Source: Flavobacterium kingsejongi (GTDB lineage: Bacteria > Bacteroidota > Bacteroidia > Flavobacteriales > Flavobacteriaceae). From it: DNA of 64,000 nucleotides. A model generated the notes under the pieces. That model did not search any database and was not told the origin of the DNA. It saw only the letters and a list, made by a program, of their open reading frames with translations. The stretch spans positions 1,984,001 to 2,048,000 of the forward strand of contig NZ_CP020919.1 of assembly GCF_003076475.1 (NCBI RefSeq), given 5' to 3'. This document shows positions 28,644 to 37,483 of the stretch, one piece after another. Within the stretch, counting starts at the first letter, position 1. Every line of letters begins with the position of its first letter. Position numbers and translations under genes: made by a program.

Positions 28644-28672
28644 TCATGAAGATGATGTTCTAATACAAATTA

Positions 28673-28708
28673 AGGATAAACTTTTTAAAGAGTTTATCCT
28701 TTTTTTTT
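28673..28708 (+). terminator. Intrinsic terminator of the ribosomal operon
   Basis: AGGATAAACT (28673-28682) pairs with AGTTTATCCT (28691-28700), directly followed by eight T's. It ends the rpsL-rplQ transcription unit. Confidence 0.9.
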
Positions 28709-28736
28709 GCCAAATCGGGACAGCCAGCCTTATCCA

Positions 28737-28760
28737 GCGGCTGTAGCTCATTGGTAATGA
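28737..28760 (+). other. tRNA 5'-half-like fragment
   Basis: GCGGCTGTAGCTCATTGGTA (28737-28756) looks like the acceptor 5' strand plus D-arm of a bacterial tRNA. No anticodon arm, T-arm (GGTTCGA..) or matching 3' acceptor strand follows, so it is at most a remnant. It sits between the rplQ terminator and the carA promoter. Confidence 0.25.
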
Positions 28761-28841
28761 ATGATGAATGACTGAAATACGGCCGTGATTATTTCGGAAT
28801 TAAAGAAGATTAGAAATTTATAATAAAAAGTAAATTTTAAT

Positions 28842-28849
28842 TAAATTTG
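28842..28849 (+). promoter_or_regulatory. -7 box (TAAATTTG) of the carA promoter
   Basis: TAAATTTG fits TAnnTTTG exactly, 24 bases before the carA ATG at 28874. The TTG inside the box could be misread as a start codon. No TTG was found at the -33 spacing. Confidence 0.55.
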
Positions 28850-28873
28850 CACACAGAAACTACACAACACAAA

Positions 28874-29986
28874 ATGAAATACACAAATCGCAAGCAAGCC
28901 ATACTATTATTGAATGACGGTACCATTTTTTATGGTAAATCTATCGGTATCGAAGGAACCGTTTTTGGCGAAGTATGTTTTAATACCGGAATGACCGGAT
29001 ACCAGGAAATATTCACCGATCCGTCTTATTTTGGTCAGATCATGGTGGCTACCAATGCGCACATTGGGAATTATGGTGTAAATGATGAAGACGTGGAGTC
29101 TGACAAAATTATGATCTCCGGATTGGTGTGTAAAAATTTCAGTTTCACCCATTCCCGTGTAAATTCTACAGAAAGCTTACAGGATTATTTTGCCAAACAA
29201 AACCTCGTGGTTATTTCGGATGTGGATACCCGTGCACTGGTAAGTTATATCCGTGATAATGGTGCCATGAATGCTGTTATTTCTACAGATACAGAGAATA
29301 TTGAAGGATTGAAGGAGCAACTTTCAAAAGTTCCGGACATGAAAGGATTGGAGCTTGCTTCAAAAGTATCTGCCAAAGAAGCTTATTATGTGGGAGAGCC
29401 AACGGCCAAATATAAAATTGCTGCTTTAGACTTAGGAATCAAGAAAAATATACTCAGAAACCTGGTAAAGAGAGATTGTTATGTCAAAGTTTTTCCTTTT
29501 GATACGACTTTCGAAATCATGTCGGAATTCAATCCGGATGGCTATTTCCTTTCCAATGGTCCTGGTGACCCGGATCCTTTGTATGGGGCTATTGAAGTAG
29601 CTCAGAAAATCCTGTCTGCTGACAAGCCATTATTCGGGATTTGTTTAGGGCATCAGGTGATCGCATTGGCGAATGGTATTTCGACATATAAAATGTTCAA
29701 TGGCCACCGTGGAATCAACCACCCGGTTAAAAATGTTATCACAGGGAAAGGAGAGATCACTTCTCAGAATCATGGTTTCGCCGTGAATAAAGAAGAAGCT
29801 GAAAATCACCCTGATTTTGAAATTACACATTTCCATATCAACGATGGTACGGTAGCAGGGATGCGCATGAAGAGTAAAAATTGCTTTTCGGTGCAATACC
29901 ACCCGGAAGCCAGTCCAGGTCCTCAGGATGCGACTTACCTGTTTGATCAGTTTATTGAAAATATCAATAACGGAAGATCGAATTAA
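28874..29986 (+). CDS. carA: Carbamoyl-phosphate synthase small subunit (glutamine amidotransferase)
   Basis: From the ATG at 28874 (MKYTNRKQAILLLNDGTIFYG) the protein has 370 residues. The N-terminal CarA domain (GEVCFNTGMTGYQEIFTDPSYFGQI) is followed by a class-I glutamine amidotransferase domain. Its nucleophile cysteine is in FGICLGHQ, and the His/Glu pair is in VQYHPEASPGP. The enzyme releases ammonia from glutamine for carbamoyl phosphate used in pyrimidine and arginine synthesis. The large subunit carB is not adjacent. A TTG nine codons upstream belongs to the promoter box, so it was not used. Confidence 0.97.
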   Translation: MKYTNRKQAILLLNDGTIFYGKSIGIEGTVFGEVCFNTGMTGYQEIFTDPSYFGQIMVATNAHIGNYGVNDEDVESDKIMISGLVCKNFSFTHSRVNSTESLQDYFAKQNLVVISDVDTRALVSYIRDNGAMNAVISTDTENIEGLKEQLSKVPDMKGLELASKVSAKEAYYVGEPTAKYKIAALDLGIKKNILRNLVKRDCYVKVFPFDTTFEIMSEFNPDGYFLSNGPGDPDPLYGAIEVAQKILSADKPLFGICLGHQVIALANGISTYKMFNGHRGINHPVKNVITGKGEITSQNHGFAVNKEEAENHPDFEITHFHINDGTVAGMRMKSKNCFSVQYHPEASPGPQDATYLFDQFIENINNGRSN

Positions 29987-30070
29987 TTCCTATTATGATT
30001 AAAAAAGAACGTTACTATTCGTTCGTTTAAAAATACTTATTAACTAAAACGTTTGAATTTTTTAGTTTGG

Positions 30071-30095
30071 GGTATTTGCTGAAAATACCTTTTTT
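30071..30095 (+). terminator. Intrinsic terminator of carA
   Basis: GGTATTT (30071-30077) pairs with AAATACC (30083-30089) around GCTGA, followed by six T's. It lies about 85 bases after the carA stop. Confidence 0.75.
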
Positions 30096-30151
30096 AAGTA
30101 CAATATATTTTATACATTTCGGAAAAATTAGATATAACAATTATTAAATAA

Positions 30152-31453
<1,302 letters not shown>

Positions 31454-31475
31454 TGGCGTAACGATATTCTTTTTA

Positions 31476-31511
31476 AAACACCTGACCGGGTTTCCGGTCA
31501 GGTGTTTTTTT
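31476..31511 (+). terminator. Intrinsic terminator of eno
   Basis: ACACCTGACCGG pairs with CCGGTCAGGTGT around a four-base loop, with an A-rich 5' flank and a run of seven T's. Strong, probably bidirectional. Confidence 0.9.
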
Positions 31512-31809
31512 GTACACAAAAATGAGGCTTTTATTTCGGGCTGATATGGCTTTTTTTAGTCCTTTTTTGCTCTTTGTAGTCTGTAGTGCTACAGCGCTTC
31601 TAAAGTGGTGTAAAATTGCTCTTTTTGCCGCCTGACGCTCCTGTTTTAAAAAAGGAAACAGGGCCTTGTTTTATAGTAGTTGTGTATAGTAAATTAGCAA
31701 AATTTAAGTAATTATTATCGTTTTCGTAACCCTCGTGTAGCCATAGTTAATATGAAAATGATTATATTCGCAAGAAGAAATATTAATTATATAAAATCAC
31801 ATACTAAAA
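31512..31809. other. Intergenic region between eno and gltA, rich in inverted repeats
   Basis: I see no gene here. It holds CTGTAG-tg-CTACAG (31581-31594) and CCTGTTT / AAACAGG (31640-31646 / 31656-31662). It is locally richer in GC than the surrounding spacers. Near its right end TATATTCG (31763-31770) is a one-mismatch -7 box placed about 40 bases before the gltA ATG. Confidence 0.45.
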
Positions 31810-33093
31810 ATGTCAAATACAGCAATTTTAGAAATTGATGGCAAAAAATATGAGTTTCCGATCATCGTGGGGACTGAAAATGAAGTTGCTATCGATATCG
31901 ACAAACTACGTGGCGCAACGGGCGCAATTACAATGGATCCCGGTTATAAAAACTCAGGGGTTTGCAAAAGTGAAATTACATTCCTCGATGGTGAAGAAGG
32001 GATTTTACGCTACAGAGGATATGCCATAGAAGACCTGGCTCAAAAAGCAGATTTCCTTGAAGTATCTTACCTTGTAATTTTTGGTGAATTACCAACCAGA
32101 GCACAACTGGAGCAATTTGAAAACGATATCAGAAAATATACTTTGGTGAATGAAGAGATGAAAAATATCATCGACGGATTCCCAAAAACAGCACATCCAA
32201 TGGGTGTGTTATCTTCATTGACGAGTGCATTAACTGCTTTTAATCCTAAAGTGGTAAATGTTGAAAATGAAAAAGAAATGTATGAAGCTGTTTGTAAAAC
32301 TATGGGTAAATTCCTGGTTTTGGCTACATGGACATACAGAAAAATTTCAGGTTTTCCATTGAATTATTACGACAATACTAAAGGATACGTAGAGAACTTT
32401 ATGCGTTTGATGTTTGAATTGCCAACTTCACCGTATAAATCCAATCCAACTGTTGTAGCCGCACTTGATAAATTATTTATCTTGCATGCTGATCACGAAC
32501 AAAACTGTTCTACATCAACAGTAAGAATGGTAGGGTCATCACATGCTGGTTTATTTGCTTCAATCTCTGCAGGTGTTTCAGCACTTTGGGGCCCATTACA
32601 CGGTGGTGCAAATCAGGCCGTTTTAGAAATGTTGGAAGAAATCCAGAAAAATGGTGGTGATGCTGACAAATATTTAGCGAAAGCGAAAGACAAAGATGAT
32701 CCATTCCGTTTGATGGGCTTCGGTCACAGGGTATATAAAAACTTCGATCCAAGAGCTAAGATCATTAAAAAAGCCGCAGATGAAGTACTTTCTACATTAG
32801 GGGTGAATGATCCAATTCTGAATATCGCTAAAAAATTGGAAGAAGCGGCTTTGGTAGATGACTATTTCGTATCCAGAAAATTATATCCAAACGTAGATTT
32901 CTATTCCGGAATTATTTACCGTGCATTAGGTATTCCTACTGATATGTTTACTGTATTGTTCGCTATCGGGCGTTTGCCAGGATGGATTGCACAATGGAAA
33001 GAAATGCGTATCAACAAGGAGCCAATAGGTCGTCCAAGACAAATATATACTGGACATCCATTACGGGATTTTGTTCCTTTTGAAAAAAGATAG
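31810..33093 (+). CDS. gltA: Citrate synthase
   Basis: The 427-residue protein condenses acetyl-CoA with oxaloacetate at the entry of the TCA cycle. Landmarks include GILRYRGYAIEDLA, LHADHEQNCSTSTVRMVGSS, GPLHGGANQAVLEML, MGFGHRVYKNFDPRAKI and NVDFYSGIIYRALG, which carry the catalytic His, His and Asp. The length fits the type II (Gram-negative, GltA) form rather than a short methylcitrate synthase. It is a single-gene unit between two terminators. Confidence 0.98.
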   Translation: MSNTAILEIDGKKYEFPIIVGTENEVAIDIDKLRGATGAITMDPGYKNSGVCKSEITFLDGEEGILRYRGYAIEDLAQKADFLEVSYLVIFGELPTRAQLEQFENDIRKYTLVNEEMKNIIDGFPKTAHPMGVLSSLTSALTAFNPKVVNVENEKEMYEAVCKTMGKFLVLATWTYRKISGFPLNYYDNTKGYVENFMRLMFELPTSPYKSNPTVVAALDKLFILHADHEQNCSTSTVRMVGSSHAGLFASISAGVSALWGPLHGGANQAVLEMLEEIQKNGGDADKYLAKAKDKDDPFRLMGFGHRVYKNFDPRAKIIKKAADEVLSTLGVNDPILNIAKKLEEAALVDDYFVSRKLYPNVDFYSGIIYRALGIPTDMFTVLFAIGRLPGWIAQWKEMRINKEPIGRPRQIYTGHPLRDFVPFEKR

Positions 33094-33117
33094 TTCCAAT
33101 CAGACTTATATAAAAAG

Positions 33118-33150
33118 AAGCCTCATTCCATTTCAGAATGAGGCTTTTTT
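33118..33150 (+). terminator. Intrinsic terminator of gltA
   Basis: AAGCCTCATT (33118-33127) pairs with AATGAGGCTT (33137-33146), followed by T's. Confidence 0.9.
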
Positions 33151-33220
33151 AATACCCGGAGTAATTGGTTAAATTCAGCTGAATATTTTTTGAAAATAGC
33201 ATTAATCAACACTCTTTTTC

Positions 33221-33228
33221 TATATTTG
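33221..33228 (+). promoter_or_regulatory. -7 box (TATATTTG) upstream of the DDAH-family gene
   Basis: TATATTTG matches TAnnTTTG and ends 17 bases before the ATG at 33246. The nearest upstream TTG is 28 bases away, too far for the usual -33 spacing. Confidence 0.5.
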
Positions 33229-33245
33229 CCAAAAGCGAGAAAGCT

Positions 33246-34160
33246 ATGTTACACTTAAATGTAAAAAACGAAACATCACGATTAAGAGCCGTTGTTTTAG
33301 GTTCTGCCGTCCATAACGGGCCCACTCCGAAAATAGAGGAAGCCTATGACCCTAAATCATTAGAGCATATAAAAGCAGGTACCTATCCGGTTGAAAAAGA
33401 TATGGTGCTGGAGACCGAGGCTTTTAATGCGGTCTTTCAGAAATATGACGTAACTGTATTCCGTCCGGAAATGATTGAAAATTACAATCAGATTTTTGCG
33501 CGTGATATTGGTTTTGTTATCGATGATACCTTTGTGAAAGCGAATATCCTGCCGGATCGCGAAAAGGAACTGGATGCCATTCAGTATATTATTGACCAGA
33601 TTGATCCCCTAAAAGTAGTGCGTCCACCGGAGGAAGTCCATATTGAAGGTGGCGATGTCATGCTTTGGAATGATTATATCTTTATTGGGACGTATAAAGG
33701 AAGTGATTATAAGGATTATATTACTGCCCGTACCAACATGGAGGGGGTTGAATACATCCGGAATTTGTTCCCGGATAAAATTGTGAAGGAATTTGATTTG
33801 GTGAAATCTAAAATTGAAGCCCGTGATAATGCCCTGCACCTGGATTGCTGTTTTCAGCCTGTAGGTACCAATAAAGGGGTTATCTATAAAAGCGGATTTC
33901 GGGAAGAAGCAGATTATATGTTTCTGGTGAATCTTTTTGGAGCAGAAAACCTTTTTCATATTACGCGGGACGAAATGTACCACATGAATTCCAATGTTTT
34001 TTCCATTGCACCCGATGTTGTGGTTTCGGAACGAAATTTCACGCGGCTTAACAACTGGTTAAGGGCAGCTGGATTTACAGTTGAAGAAATTCCGTATGCT
34101 GAAATAGCAAAGCAGGAAGGATTATTGCGTTGTTCAACGTTGCCGCTGATACGCGATTAG
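33246..34160 (+). CDS. Amidinotransferase / dimethylarginine dimethylaminohydrolase family protein
   Basis: The 304-residue protein belongs to the guanidino-group-modifying (GME) superfamily with a pentein fold. Family elements are the EGGDVM motif (residues 134-139), the HLD motif with His198 and Asp200, and a C-terminal catalytic cysteine in LLRCSTLPL (Cys296). Members hydrolyse arginine or methylarginines, or transfer the amidino group from arginine. Which reaction occurs here cannot be read from sequence. It lies 35 bases upstream of a second GME enzyme (CtlX-like), so a joint role in arginine/citrulline metabolism is likely. Confidence 0.85.
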   Translation: MLHLNVKNETSRLRAVVLGSAVHNGPTPKIEEAYDPKSLEHIKAGTYPVEKDMVLETEAFNAVFQKYDVTVFRPEMIENYNQIFARDIGFVIDDTFVKANILPDREKELDAIQYIIDQIDPLKVVRPPEEVHIEGGDVMLWNDYIFIGTYKGSDYKDYITARTNMEGVEYIRNLFPDKIVKEFDLVKSKIEARDNALHLDCCFQPVGTNKGVIYKSGFREEADYMFLVNLFGAENLFHITRDEMYHMNSNVFSIAPDVVVSERNFTRLNNWLRAAGFTVEEIPYAEIAKQEGLLRCSTLPLIRD

Positions 34161-34195
34161 TACGATCAGTATTTTTAAACTAAGTACCTTATAAA

Positions 34196-35131
34196 ATGAA
34201 ACAAATTACAAACTCCATATTGATGATCCGCCCGGTTGCTTTTCGGATGAACGAGCAAACGGCAGTAAATAACTATTACCAAAAAGTACTGGATAATTTA
34301 TTACCCGCTACAGTAAATGCTAAAGCACAACAGGAATTTGATGCTTTCGTTGAAAAACTAAAAGCAGTAGGTGTTGATGTCACTGTAGTAGATGACACAC
34401 TGGATCCGGATACGCCAGATTCCATATTCCCAAACAATTGGATCTCTTTCCATGAAAATGGGGATGTGGCTTTATATCCAATGTTTGCAGAAAACCGCCG
34501 TTTGGAGCGTCGTGAAGAAATATTGGATCTGTTAGAAGAGAAAGGATTCCAAATCGATAACATTGTAGATTATACTGCTGCAGAAGAAGATGGTTTTTTC
34601 CTGGAAGGGACAGGCAGCCTTTTGCTGGACCGTGCCAATCAAAAAGCATATTGTGCCTTATCGCCAAGAGCCGATGAAGAATTGTTTATTGAATTCTGTG
34701 AGGATTTTGATTATGCACCAATTATTTTTGAAGCGTTTCAAAATGTAGATGGAGATCGAAAATTGATTTACCATACGAATGTGATGATGTGCCTGGGAGA
34801 GCATTTTGCTGTAATTTGTGCGGATTCAATTGATGACAAACAAGAACGTAAAGCCGTCATGGCAAGTCTCAAAGAAGATAAAAAAGAAGTGATCCTTATA
34901 AGTGAAGCACAGGTTAATAATTTCGCCGGTAATATGCTGGAAGTGGTTGGGAATGATAATAAGCATTACTTAGTCATGAGTACAGCGGCTCACCAATCCC
35001 TGACGAAAGACCAGGTTGCCAAACTTGAAAAACACGCAACAATCCTGAGTTCAAGCCTGGATACTATTGAAGCTTGTGGCGGCGGTAGTGCCCGATGCAT
35101 GATGGCGGAAATCTTTTTACCCCTGAAATAA
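34196..35131 (+). CDS. ctlX: CtlX-type citrulline utilization hydrolase / arginine deiminase-related protein
   Basis: The 311-residue pentein-fold protein starts SILMIRPVAFRMNEQTAVNNYYQ and has PDSIFPNNWISFH, the FFLEGTGSLL element and the C-terminal CGGGSARCMMAEIF with the probable catalytic Cys301. These match the CtlX family, linked to citrulline breakdown; the exact substrate is not certain. The next gene (Rrf2 regulator) starts on the base after its stop codon, so the two are probably transcribed together. Confidence 0.85.
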   Translation: MKQITNSILMIRPVAFRMNEQTAVNNYYQKVLDNLLPATVNAKAQQEFDAFVEKLKAVGVDVTVVDDTLDPDTPDSIFPNNWISFHENGDVALYPMFAENRRLERREEILDLLEEKGFQIDNIVDYTAAEEDGFFLEGTGSLLLDRANQKAYCALSPRADEELFIEFCEDFDYAPIIFEAFQNVDGDRKLIYHTNVMMCLGEHFAVICADSIDDKQERKAVMASLKEDKKEVILISEAQVNNFAGNMLEVVGNDNKHYLVMSTAAHQSLTKDQVAKLEKHATILSSSLDTIEACGGGSARCMMAEIFLPLK

Positions 35132-35545
35132 ATGTTATCCAAAAAAACGAAATACGGTTTAAAGGCGCTGGTGTATATTGCCCGGCAGAATCCTTCGGTA
35201 CCTATACTGATTTCGCAAATATCAGAAAGCGAATGCATTTCCAAAAAGTTTTTGGAAAGCATTCTGCTTGATCTGAAAAAATTCGGCATTTTAGGTTCCA
35301 AGAAAGGAAAAGGTGGCGGATACTACTTGATGAAAGATCCCAGGGATGTTACAGTCGCTACATTAATCCGTGTATTGGACGGCCCTATTGCCATGCTTCC
35401 CTGCGTCAGCCTTAACTTTTATGAGCGATGCAGCGATTGCCCGGATGAGCAGACCTGTGCCCTGAACAAACTAATGATACAGGTGCGCGATAATACCTTG
35501 AGCCTGCTCCAAAACAAATCCCTTTTTGATTTAACATTACTGTAA
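35132..35545 (+). CDS. Rrf2-family transcriptional regulator
   Basis: The 137-residue protein has the Rrf2 winged-helix start LSKKTKYGLKALVYIA and the wing GSKKGKGGGYYL. Four cysteines (91, 100, 103, 109) lie where IscR-type members bind an Fe-S cluster; in CymR-type members that region instead senses cysteine metabolism. It directly abuts ctlX upstream but lies 77 bases ahead of a sulfate-assimilation operon. A role as the cys-operon regulator, analogous to CymR, is therefore attractive. This is inference from position and family. Confidence 0.9.
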   Translation: MLSKKTKYGLKALVYIARQNPSVPILISQISESECISKKFLESILLDLKKFGILGSKKGKGGGYYLMKDPRDVTVATLIRVLDGPIAMLPCVSLNFYERCSDCPDEQTCALNKLMIQVRDNTLSLLQNKSLFDLTLL

Positions 35546-35565
35546 CTTTTTTCCGACTCAATTAA

Positions 35566-35582
35566 TCTATATAATCGATAGA
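35566..35582. promoter_or_regulatory. Candidate Rrf2 operator overlapping the cys-operon promoter
   Basis: TCTAT-N7-ATAGA (35566-35570 / 35578-35582) is an inverted repeat that extends loosely into flanking ACTC/GAGT. It lies between the rrf2 stop and the -7 box, so a bound protein would block RNA polymerase. The length fits a dimeric Rrf2 site. Confidence 0.35.
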
Positions 35583-35589
35583 GTAATGG

Positions 35590-35597
35590 TATATTTG
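35590..35597 (+). promoter_or_regulatory. -7 box (TATATTTG) of the cys operon
   Basis: TATATTTG matches TAnnTTTG, 25 bases before the ATG of the DUF2061 gene. No -33 TTG is present, which fits an activated or repressed promoter. Confidence 0.5.
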
Positions 35598-35622
35598 AAA
35601 AATTAAAAAATATACCAGGATT

Positions 35623-35859
35623 ATGATTGATTTATTAAAGGGGAAAAAGCCACTTTCTATTAAGGATAGTCCCAAAATATCAGCCATCAAAGCGGTGACC
35701 TGGCGTATAGTCGGGACAATTGACACAATGATTATCTCCTATATATTGACAGGAAATGTGAAAATCGCCGTGTCTATAGGTGGTTTTGAAGTGTTCTCTA
35801 AAATGTTTCTCTATTTTCTTCATGAACGGGCCTGGTCTAAACTCACACGAAAAGAATGA
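35623..35859 (+). CDS. DUF2061-domain small membrane protein
   Basis: The 78-residue protein is one DUF2061 domain: KAVTWRIVGTIDTMIISYILTG followed by VSIGGFEVFSKMFLYFLHERAW, with two predicted membrane helices. DUF2061 has no established biochemical role. Here it is the first gene of the sulfate-assimilation operon and its stop overlaps the cysH ATG (ATGA), implying coupled translation. That context makes a link to sulfur uptake or APS metabolism plausible but unproven. Confidence 0.85.
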   Translation: MIDLLKGKKPLSIKDSPKISAIKAVTWRIVGTIDTMIISYILTGNVKIAVSIGGFEVFSKMFLYFLHERAWSKLTRKE

Positions 35860-36572
35860 GAGGGCAATTAGAAGATCTTAACCGCAAATTGCAAGAGTTG
35901 GATCTGGAACAATCGTTAGCATTTGTGCTGGAAACGATAGTTGGAAAAAAAGTATTTTCGACTTCATTTGGTATCGAAGATCAGGTGCTTACACATTTTT
36001 TACAAAAGTATGCCAATACCATTACGGTTTTTACATTGGATACCGGAAGGCAATTTGATGAGACCTATGAGGTCTTCCATAAAACTCAGAAAAAATATCC
36101 TGCTCTTACGATTGAAACCTACACGCCAGAAGAAAAGGAAATCAAAAAATATATAAATGAATACGGTATTAACGGTTTTTATGATAGTATAGAAAACCGG
36201 AAGGCCTGTTGTGCGATTCGGAAAGTGGCCCCATTAAGCAGGGCGTTGCAAGGCGCTGATCTTTGGATTACAGGATTACGTTCGGAGCAATCGGCCAACC
36301 GGGAAAATATGGTATTTCTGGAATGGGATGAAGTAAACCAATTGGTTAAATTCAATCCGTTGCTGGCCTATTCTCTTCCTGAGATAGAAGCTCTGGTTAC
36401 TTCCTTTAATATTCCAATCAGCAATTTATATAAAAAAGGATTTCTCAGCATTGGCTGCGCACCTTGTACCCGGGCATTATTGCCTGGAGAAAATTTCCGT
36501 GCCGGCAGGTGGTGGTGGGAAAACGGTAAAAAAGAATGCGGATTACATATTCATTCAGATAAAAACAATTAA
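35856..36572 (+). CDS. cysH: Phosphoadenylyl/adenylyl-sulfate reductase (APS-reductase type)
   Basis: The 238-residue protein reduces activated sulfate to sulfite. It has the CC (118-119) and CxxC (201, 204) pairs that bind a [4Fe-4S] cluster. This marks the APS-reducing type rather than the cluster-free PAPS reductase of E. coli. The catalytic cysteine is in ECGLH (Cys228). The substrate-binding segment STSFGIEDQVLTHF and the LDTGRQF element are present. It overlaps the DUF2061 gene by four bases and precedes cysD by two. Confidence 0.93.
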   Translation: MRGQLEDLNRKLQELDLEQSLAFVLETIVGKKVFSTSFGIEDQVLTHFLQKYANTITVFTLDTGRQFDETYEVFHKTQKKYPALTIETYTPEEKEIKKYINEYGINGFYDSIENRKACCAIRKVAPLSRALQGADLWITGLRSEQSANRENMVFLEWDEVNQLVKFNPLLAYSLPEIEALVTSFNIPISNLYKKGFLSIGCAPCTRALLPGENFRAGRWWWENGKKECGLHIHSDKNN

Positions 36573-36574
36573 GT

Positions 36575-37480
36575 ATGGCAGAGTATTTACAAACGCACCT
36601 GCAGACACTGGAAGATGAAAGTATTTACATCATACGGGAGGTTGCGGCCCAATTCCAGAAACCAGTTTTATTATTTTCGGGAGGAAAGGATTCTATAACG
36701 CTGGCACGATTGGCACAAAAAGCCTTTTATCCTGCCAAAATACCTTTCGCTTTCCTGCACATTGATACAGGGCATAATTTTCCGGAAACGATCGCTTTCC
36801 GTGACCAGTTGGTAGAAGAGTTGGGGGTTGAGCTTATTGTCCGGTATGTTCAGGACAGTATCAATGCCAATAAAGTAAAAGAAGAAACCGGTAAATATGC
36901 CAGCAGGAATTCATTGCAAACGGTAACCTTACTCGATGCTATTGAAGAATTTGGTTTTGATGCCTGTATGGGTGGAGCCCGAAGGGATGAGGAAAAATCA
37001 AGGGCAAAAGAACGTATTTTTTCCGTAAGGGATGATTTTGGCCAATGGGATTCCAAAAAACAACGACCGGAAGTATTTTCGATGCTGAATGGTAAAATTC
37101 ATTTCGGTGAAAACGTTCGCGCCTTCCCCATCAGTAACTGGACCGAAGAAGATGTATGGAAATATATCGATCAGGAGGAAATTGGATTGCCTTCTATTTA
37201 TTTTGCGCATCCGCGAAAACTGGTTAAAAGAGATGGGGCACATTTGGCACATTCTCCTTTTTTGAATTTGGTGGATACCGATGAAATTGTCGAAACCATG
37301 GTGCGTTTCAGAACCGTAGGCGATATGACCTGCACTGCTGCTTTTATTTCTGAAGCCACTACGATTGATGCCATATTATATGAAAATAAAGCCTCGAAAT
37401 CATCAGAGAGAGGCGCAAGAATAGATGATAAACGTTCTGAAGCTGCTTTGGAACAACGTAAAAAAGGGGGATATTTTTAA
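36575..37480 (+). CDS. cysD: Sulfate adenylyltransferase subunit 2
   Basis: The 301-residue protein carries the ATP-pyrophosphatase loop FSGGKDSITLARLA (near residues 34-47) and the CysD blocks HIDTGHNFPETIAFRD, GGARRDEEKSRAKER and TCTAAFISEA. With CysN it forms adenylylsulfate from ATP and sulfate. It is two bases after cysH and three bases before cysN. Confidence 0.97.
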   Translation: MAEYLQTHLQTLEDESIYIIREVAAQFQKPVLLFSGGKDSITLARLAQKAFYPAKIPFAFLHIDTGHNFPETIAFRDQLVEELGVELIVRYVQDSINANKVKEETGKYASRNSLQTVTLLDAIEEFGFDACMGGARRDEEKSRAKERIFSVRDDFGQWDSKKQRPEVFSMLNGKIHFGENVRAFPISNWTEEDVWKYIDQEEIGLPSIYFAHPRKLVKRDGAHLAHSPFLNLVDTDEIVETMVRFRTVGDMTCTAAFISEATTIDAILYENKASKSSERGARIDDKRSEAALEQRKKGGYF

Positions 37481-37483
37481 ATT

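Noticed and set aside
28847..28873. A TTG start nine codons upstream of carA
   Set aside because: The TTG is the end of the promoter -7 box TAAATTTG, and the ATG at 28874 gives the normal CarA N-terminus.
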